In this document: piece by piece, positions 59,199 to 64,000 of the stretch
Layout: each line of letters starts with the position of its first letter
Position numbering within the stretch: position 1 is the first letter of the stretch
From: Malania oleifera
Lineage: Eukaryota; Streptophyta; Magnoliopsida; Santalales; Ximeniaceae
Length of the DNA stretch: 64,000 bases
Direction of reading: 5' to 3'
NCBI RefSeq assembly: GCF_029873635.1
Contig: NC_080418.1
Location: forward strand, 150,653,748 to 150,717,747
The notes under the pieces: model-generated
What the model saw: only the letters and a program-made list of their open reading frames with translations
Databases searched by the model: none
Told to the model about the DNA's origin: nothing
Made by a program: the position numbers and the translations under genes

Positions 59199-62100
59199 AT
59201 GGTCTTACTCATAGCATGTGCTGCAGTTCTAGCGCTGCTCCTCTTGGTCTTTATGTATGTCAACACTAAACCCAGAAGGTGTTCAAACCTTCCCCCAGGG
59301 AGCACTGGATGGCCTCTCCTAGGCGAAACATCAGCGTTTCTTCAAGCACACCGGAAGGGAAGGCCAGAGAGTTTCGTCCAAGAGCGAATGGACAAACACA
59401 ACTCTCGAATCTTCAGGACATCGTTACTCGGTGAAAACATCGCTGTTTTATGTGGTCCTCCGGGGAACAAGTTCCTGTTTGGGAATGAGAACAAGCTGGT
59501 GGCTCTTTGGTGGCCTAGCCCTATCAGAAAGCTGTTTGGTTGCTCCTTGATTAGTATGGTGGGAGATGAAGCAAAGCGGGTACGTAAAATGCTCATGACT
59601 TTTCTGGGACCTGAAGCACTGGCACGGTATATCACAGACATGGACAACGTCACACAGCACCATTTCAGAACTCACTGGGACGGTTAGTATCACCATGCAG
59701 CTGCAACTAACTAGTGCACATTAGACCTAAAACAATGTATTTAATTACCCTTTGTTTAACTTTTGCATGATTCGTATTAGTTCAGGCTTTATGTTATAGA
59801 CTAGAATCACATAAATGAAAATATATATGCATGATTAAAGCAGTGCAGTAATATATTCTGAAAAATGATATATGCTGAAAAGAAAAAGGACCATTAGAGA
59901 GAATTCAATTTCTGAAGACCTACTTTTTGGCACCATTGCTGGTTTTGGTTTCCAACTCTTTCTTCTTTGCATTTTTAGAACATCTTGACAGACAATGAAA
60001 TTCCAAAATTTGTCACTGTGAAGGTAAAAGGGAGTTGAAGGTCTACCCGGCAGTCAAAATCTACACATTTGAACTAGCGTGCCGCCTATTTGCAAGTGTT
60101 GAAGACCCACAGGATATTTCAAGGCTTGCAATTCAATTCAATGTGTTCCTTAAAGGACTCATGGAGATTCCTCTCAAATTACCTGGCACAAGATTCTATC
60201 GGGCAGGAAGAGCAGCTAATAATATTAGGGAAAAGCTTCAAACAATGATCAAACTGAGGAGAGTAGCTTTGGAACAGAAGAGGGCATCACCTTGCCAAGA
60301 CCTTTTATCTTACATGCTCGTAACACCAGATGAGAATGGGAGGTTTTTGACTGAGGTTGAGATCATTGATGATATACTTACGCTGTTATTTGCAGGCCAT
60401 GATACTTCTGCCTCTGCCATAACAATGCTAGTGAAGTATCTTGGAGAATTGCCTCAAGTGTATGAGAAGGTGTTTAAAGGTCACTTACTGTCGATCTCAC
60501 TTCATTTTCTCATATTTTCTGTCTACTCTTGAATGCTTTTAGAATGTGCTCATCTCCACCTGTGTTTTCCAAACTTTTTTATAATAATCTGTTTGCACAT
60601 AATTTTAGTAGACTAGTTAACATCCAACAATCATACATATGCACCGAACGATTTCACATGCTCAGTAATAGATCAAAGCTACCATCAAATGAGCCTTCCA
60701 ATAAGGGAATGTTGATGCTTGACAGTTTATAGTAATCCTGATCAACGTTATAAGGTGAGATGATTTAAATATAATTTAGATCATATTTATCTAGGTGTGC
60801 TGCTAGGTGGTAATCCTAGAATGGTTGGGTTTTGGGTTGCTCCGGCAGAGAAGGTGTCTAAGAGGCTGGATGGGTGGAAGGGTGCTTTATTTTCTCCAGG
60901 TGGGCATATTACCCTCATTCAGGCTTGCCTTGCTAGTATTCCTATTTATTATTTCTTTTCTATCTTAAGAATGCCTGTGAGGGTACCCAATAATATTGAG
61001 AAAATCAAGAGAGAGTTTCTTTGGTCTGGGTGGGGGAGAATAAAGATCATTTGGTCAATTAGGTGGTTGTTTGTAGGTCTAAAAATGAAGGTTTTGGGTC
61101 TTGGTAAGTTCATGTCCAAGAATGTTGCTTTAATTGAGCAAATGGTTGTGGCCTTTTCCCTTAGATGAGTCTTCCCTTTGGCATAAGTTATTAAGAGTAA
61201 ATTTGGCTTGCATTATAATGGGTGGGATGCTAATTTGTGGTTGAGATGTTCTTGTGAAAGTCCTTGGAAGGATATTTCATAGTTATATCCTTTTTTTATT
61301 TGTTTATGTACAAATTTTATTGTGGGAAATGGGTAGTTGTATTCAGTTTTGGGGAGACACTTGGGTTGAGGGTTCTTCACTTTGCTCATCTTCTCCTCAT
61401 TTGTATGGATTGTCCTCTTTGCACAATGAATCTATTTTTTCATTGTTTATTTCCAACAGGGCTGGTTTCTATTGGGATTTCATTTCCATAGGGCTCCTAA
61501 TGATAAGGAGGTGTTGAAGCTCGCGTTGTTATTAAGTTTGTTGGGTGGTAGCAAGGACTTAAATTTCAGTTGAAATATCGAAAGAGTTTCAAAGGGTATC
61601 AAATGGAAACCCACTACCAAATTCATTTTGGAAAATTTCGACCAAAATTTCAGTAAGTTTCAACAGAAATTTTGAAAATTTCAATAAATTCAGCACTATA
61701 GCTCAAATTTGATGAAAATAATAATAATAATTTTGAAGCCCTAAACAAAGCAAATTTCTTATTATTATTATTATTATTATTATTTAATTAAAATGCCTTT
61801 TCACCCTTGTTTTACTATTTTGTCCATCCCAATTCCCAATTAATCTTTACTTAATTACAACACTTCCCCACTATTTAACTATGACTCTATTATAAATGTT
61901 CTTTATTTCCTTCCTTGCTTTGTAATATGCAATTTATATACCCTACACACTAAAAAAGTATCATGCATGCAATTTCTAAATTTATTTTGATTACGAATTA
62001 TGCATATATATTTATTTCAATATTTCCAAAAGTTACATTAAAAATTTCCATCATTTACTATAAATTTTTGTCATTTCTTTAAATTGAAATCAACACTTCT

Positions 62101-63624
62101 TCCAAAAATTTTGTAGATTGAGACCATCGAAATCGAACTTTAAGTCTTTGAATGGTAGGATTCTTTCCAAAAGGAGAGACTACCAGTCCTAGATTTTTTA
62201 TTCTTATGGGGGCGGATTCTTGTAAATCTTTTTTGAACATTTAACCAATAAAAACTTGTCTTTTCTGCTTTATGGATATATTTGGATGGCCAAAGTCCCA
62301 TTTAAGATTAAGGCTTTTATTTAATTGGTTGTTCTTAATATAGTTAACACTAACAATCTGCTGCAGAGTAGAACTTTTTAGGCTTTTATCTCCATGCATG
62401 TTCTCTTTGTTTTGAAAATTTAGAATCTGCTTCTCATATGTTCCTTCATCACTTCTTCTCTTGGAGGGTGTGGAATAATCTTGTTTGCTTATTTGGAGAG
62501 AGAGTTAGGTGTGTCTGGAGTCGATGGAGGATTTGTTGGCTCTTTTTCAGGTTTTGGAAGGGGTAAAGATGGTTTGGTGTTGTGATGGTGTGCAATTTTT
62601 GCAGTTTTGTGGGAAGTTTTGTTGGAGGCTTGGAGCAGAATGCTTATATTTTTATGGGGAAGTGGATGTCTTTGATTTTTCTTGGGGATAGAATTCAGTA
62701 TATGGCCTCCTTGTGGAATTTTGAAGCAGGATGTTTCAAAAGTTTTTCTTTTTCAGATTTACAGAGTGATTGGCTGGCTGTGCTGCTTTAATTTCTTTTG
62801 ATTTTTTTTGTTGTTTTGTTTGGAGGATTTCTTATGCTACTTGTTGTACTTCTTCTTCTTAATAAAATCTCTTCTTTTTGATTGAAAAAAAAAATATGAT
62901 TTGCTTATGAACTTGTGATTACAATGTGGACAACAGAGCAAATCGATATTGCAATGTCAAAGGAAACAGGTGCATCACTGCAGTGGGAGGACATACAGAA
63001 GATGAGATACTCGTGGAATGTTGTATCCGAAGTAATGAGACTCACGCCACCAGTATCTGGTAACTTCAGAGAGGCCTTGGTTGATTTCACCTATGAAGGT
63101 TACACCATTCCCAAAGGATGGAAGGTACTTGATAAAAGCTTTGCTTTTTCCATTGTCGCGATCCTTTTATATCTTTTGTTTTAGCTAAAATTGAGGCAAG
63201 CAAACAGCTTTCCTAATGATGAAAATTTTGAAATCATGTGAAATTTGTTCTTCAATGGATTGCTTCCTTATGCACCCCAAATATTTCAAACAACTTATTC
63301 AATGGCTTCATCAAACAGTTATACTGGAGTGCTTCTTCAACACATAAGGATCCAAGCTTATTCCCCAGTGCAGAGAACTTCAATGCTTCAAGGTTTGAAG
63401 AAGCAGGGGGCACTCCATTCTCATATGTCCCGTTTGGGGGAGGACCTAGAATGTGTTTGGGAAAAGAATATGCACGGCTTGAAATACTTGTTTTCCTGCA
63501 CAATTTGGTGAAGAGGTTCAAATGGGATCTACTGATTCTTGATGAGAAAATTGAATATGATCCAATGGCCACCCCAGAAAAAGGACTTCCCATTCATCTT
63601 CAACCTCATGCGTCGAAGTTTTAA
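59199..63624 (+). CDS. cytochrome P450, CYP716-like, four exons
   Basis: Exons are 59199-59682, 60024-60479, 62937-63124 and 63319-63624; all introns are GT-AG, phases fit, and the joined frame is 1434 bases (477 residues), the usual CYP716 length. The ATG at 59199 is the first in frame after an upstream stop and gives a typical membrane anchor (residues 1-21) followed by the LPPG hinge (31-34). Other landmarks: I-helix AGHDTS at 285-290, K-helix ExxR at 345-348, a modified PERF region with R401, and heme-binding [10 protein letters not shown] with Cys422. The family acts in the endoplasmic reticulum as an NADPH-dependent monooxygenase, and studied CYP716 members mostly oxidise triterpenes such as amyrins or dammarenediol. 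The substrate here is not predictable. Intron 2 holds a LINE. The gene looks intact. Confidence 0.92.
60767..62894 (+). mobile_element. 5'-truncated L1-type LINE in P450 intron 2
   Basis: From about 60783 the plus strand encodes the end of the RT and the zf-RVT region: [47 protein letters not shown] and later [12 protein letters not shown] and [11 protein letters not shown]. Frame breaks are present. It ends in a poly(A) run (62885-62894) after AATAAAATC. ATGATTT occurs just before (60760-60766) and just after (62896-62902), a possible target duplication. It is interrupted by a hAT element at 61552-62150. The poly(A) end is only 42 bases from the exon 3 boundary. Confidence 0.82.
61552..62150. 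mobile_element. hAT-type non-autonomous element, copy 2
   Basis: This 599-base unit begins CAAGGACTTAAATTTC, and its right end reads CAAAGACTTAAAGTTC on the other strand. Flanking 8-mers GGTGGTAG and AATGGTAG agree at six positions, an eroded duplication. It is a relative of the element at 8788-9493, with the same termini and AAATTTCGA-like subterminal repeats. It contains a (TTA)n run (about 61758-61785). It lies inside the LINE, so it inserted after it. Confidence 0.8.
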
Positions 63625-64000
63625 TATTTTCACTGGGTATTCCTAGGCAGTTCTATTATATGCAGTTCTGGTTATACACACAACTGCCTTGAGATACAAT
63701 ATCGTCCAATGTAATATCCACAAACTAAATATATCAACCTAAACGCACGTGCACGTTTCATCTATTATTGATAATCTGCATTTCTCTTGCATTTTCTAAT
63801 ATGACTAAAGCAGAGGGAGAGAGATTTCTCAATGATTTCATTGGTACTTATATTAACCCATAGTGTTCAATGTAATCTTGCCTTGTCTCATATTATCCAA
63901 TCTGATAATTTTAACTCTTTCAGTTTCTGAAACCTGCCGGGTGGATATACCCCACATTCCTTTAGATACAGGCCATGACGTGCACATTTGTGTGTATATG
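63625..64000 (+). other. 3' flank of the intact P450 gene
   Basis: Non-coding. The first 150 bases resemble the 3' flank of the pseudogene copy (29212-29360), for example around GTCCAATGTAATATCCACAA. No clear AATAAA signal is seen; weaker variants occur. The window ends before any further gene. Confidence 0.5.

Noticed and set aside
1..64000. tRNA genes
   Set aside because: I saw only primer-binding sites complementary to tRNA-Met; no cloverleaf with box A and B was evident by eye. A tRNA scan would settle it.

Overview
The window looks like nuclear DNA of a eudicot, probably a woody species with a repeat-rich genome. It holds spliced GT-AG genes, a CYP716-type cytochrome P450, plant-type Ty1/copia and Ty3/gypsy retrotransposons, an RTE-type LINE, Cassandra TRIMs with 5S-rRNA-like LTRs, hAT-type MITEs and a caulimovirid (endogenous pararetrovirus) remnant. 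I could not assign a species.

The only complete host gene I can support is a four-exon P450 at 59199-63624 (+), predicted to encode 477 residues. It is most like the CYP716 family, whose studied members mostly oxidise triterpene scaffolds at the endoplasmic reticulum. A second copy at 21961-29211 (+) keeps exons 2, 3 and 4 at matching exon lengths, splice phases and even 3' flank, but no exon 1 is present in the 22 kb upstream, so it is called a pseudogene. Within its 6-kb intron 2 are two consecutive minus-strand exons of another gene that I do not recognise.

Layout: 1-1435 copia RT and LTR remnant; 1600-2640 second copia remnant (minus); 3128-15239 a decayed gypsy element (minus) whose 5' LTR was split by a complete copia element (6805-15150), itself carrying a hAT MITE and a 2.67-kb unclassified insertion; 15240-21960 non-coding repeats, an RTE LINE piece and a 2.15-kb solo LTR; 21961-29211 P450 pseudogene; 30150-32900 LINE and MITE fragments; 33563-34323 a Cassandra TRIM; 34324-38980 AT-rich intergenic DNA; 38981-39612 another TRIM; 39933-53432 a solo LTR opened by a complete gypsy element (41540-50312), a sister LTR (50736-52950) and a Cassandra solo LTR (52956-53271); 53445-58121 an LTR-like unit holding a caulimovirid coat-protein fragment; 58122-64000 the intact P450 gene and flanks, with a LINE (containing a hAT MITE) in intron 2.

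Nothing here works as an operon or multigene system. The dominant process is nested insertion: target-site duplications let the order of events be read for most elements. All mobile-element open reading frames are broken by stops, frameshifts or lost catalytic residues. Candidates for novelty are the palindromic CGTCGACG arrays upstream of TATA boxes in several unrelated LTR families, the pararetroviral fragment inside an LTR, and the unidentified exons inside the P450 pseudogene.
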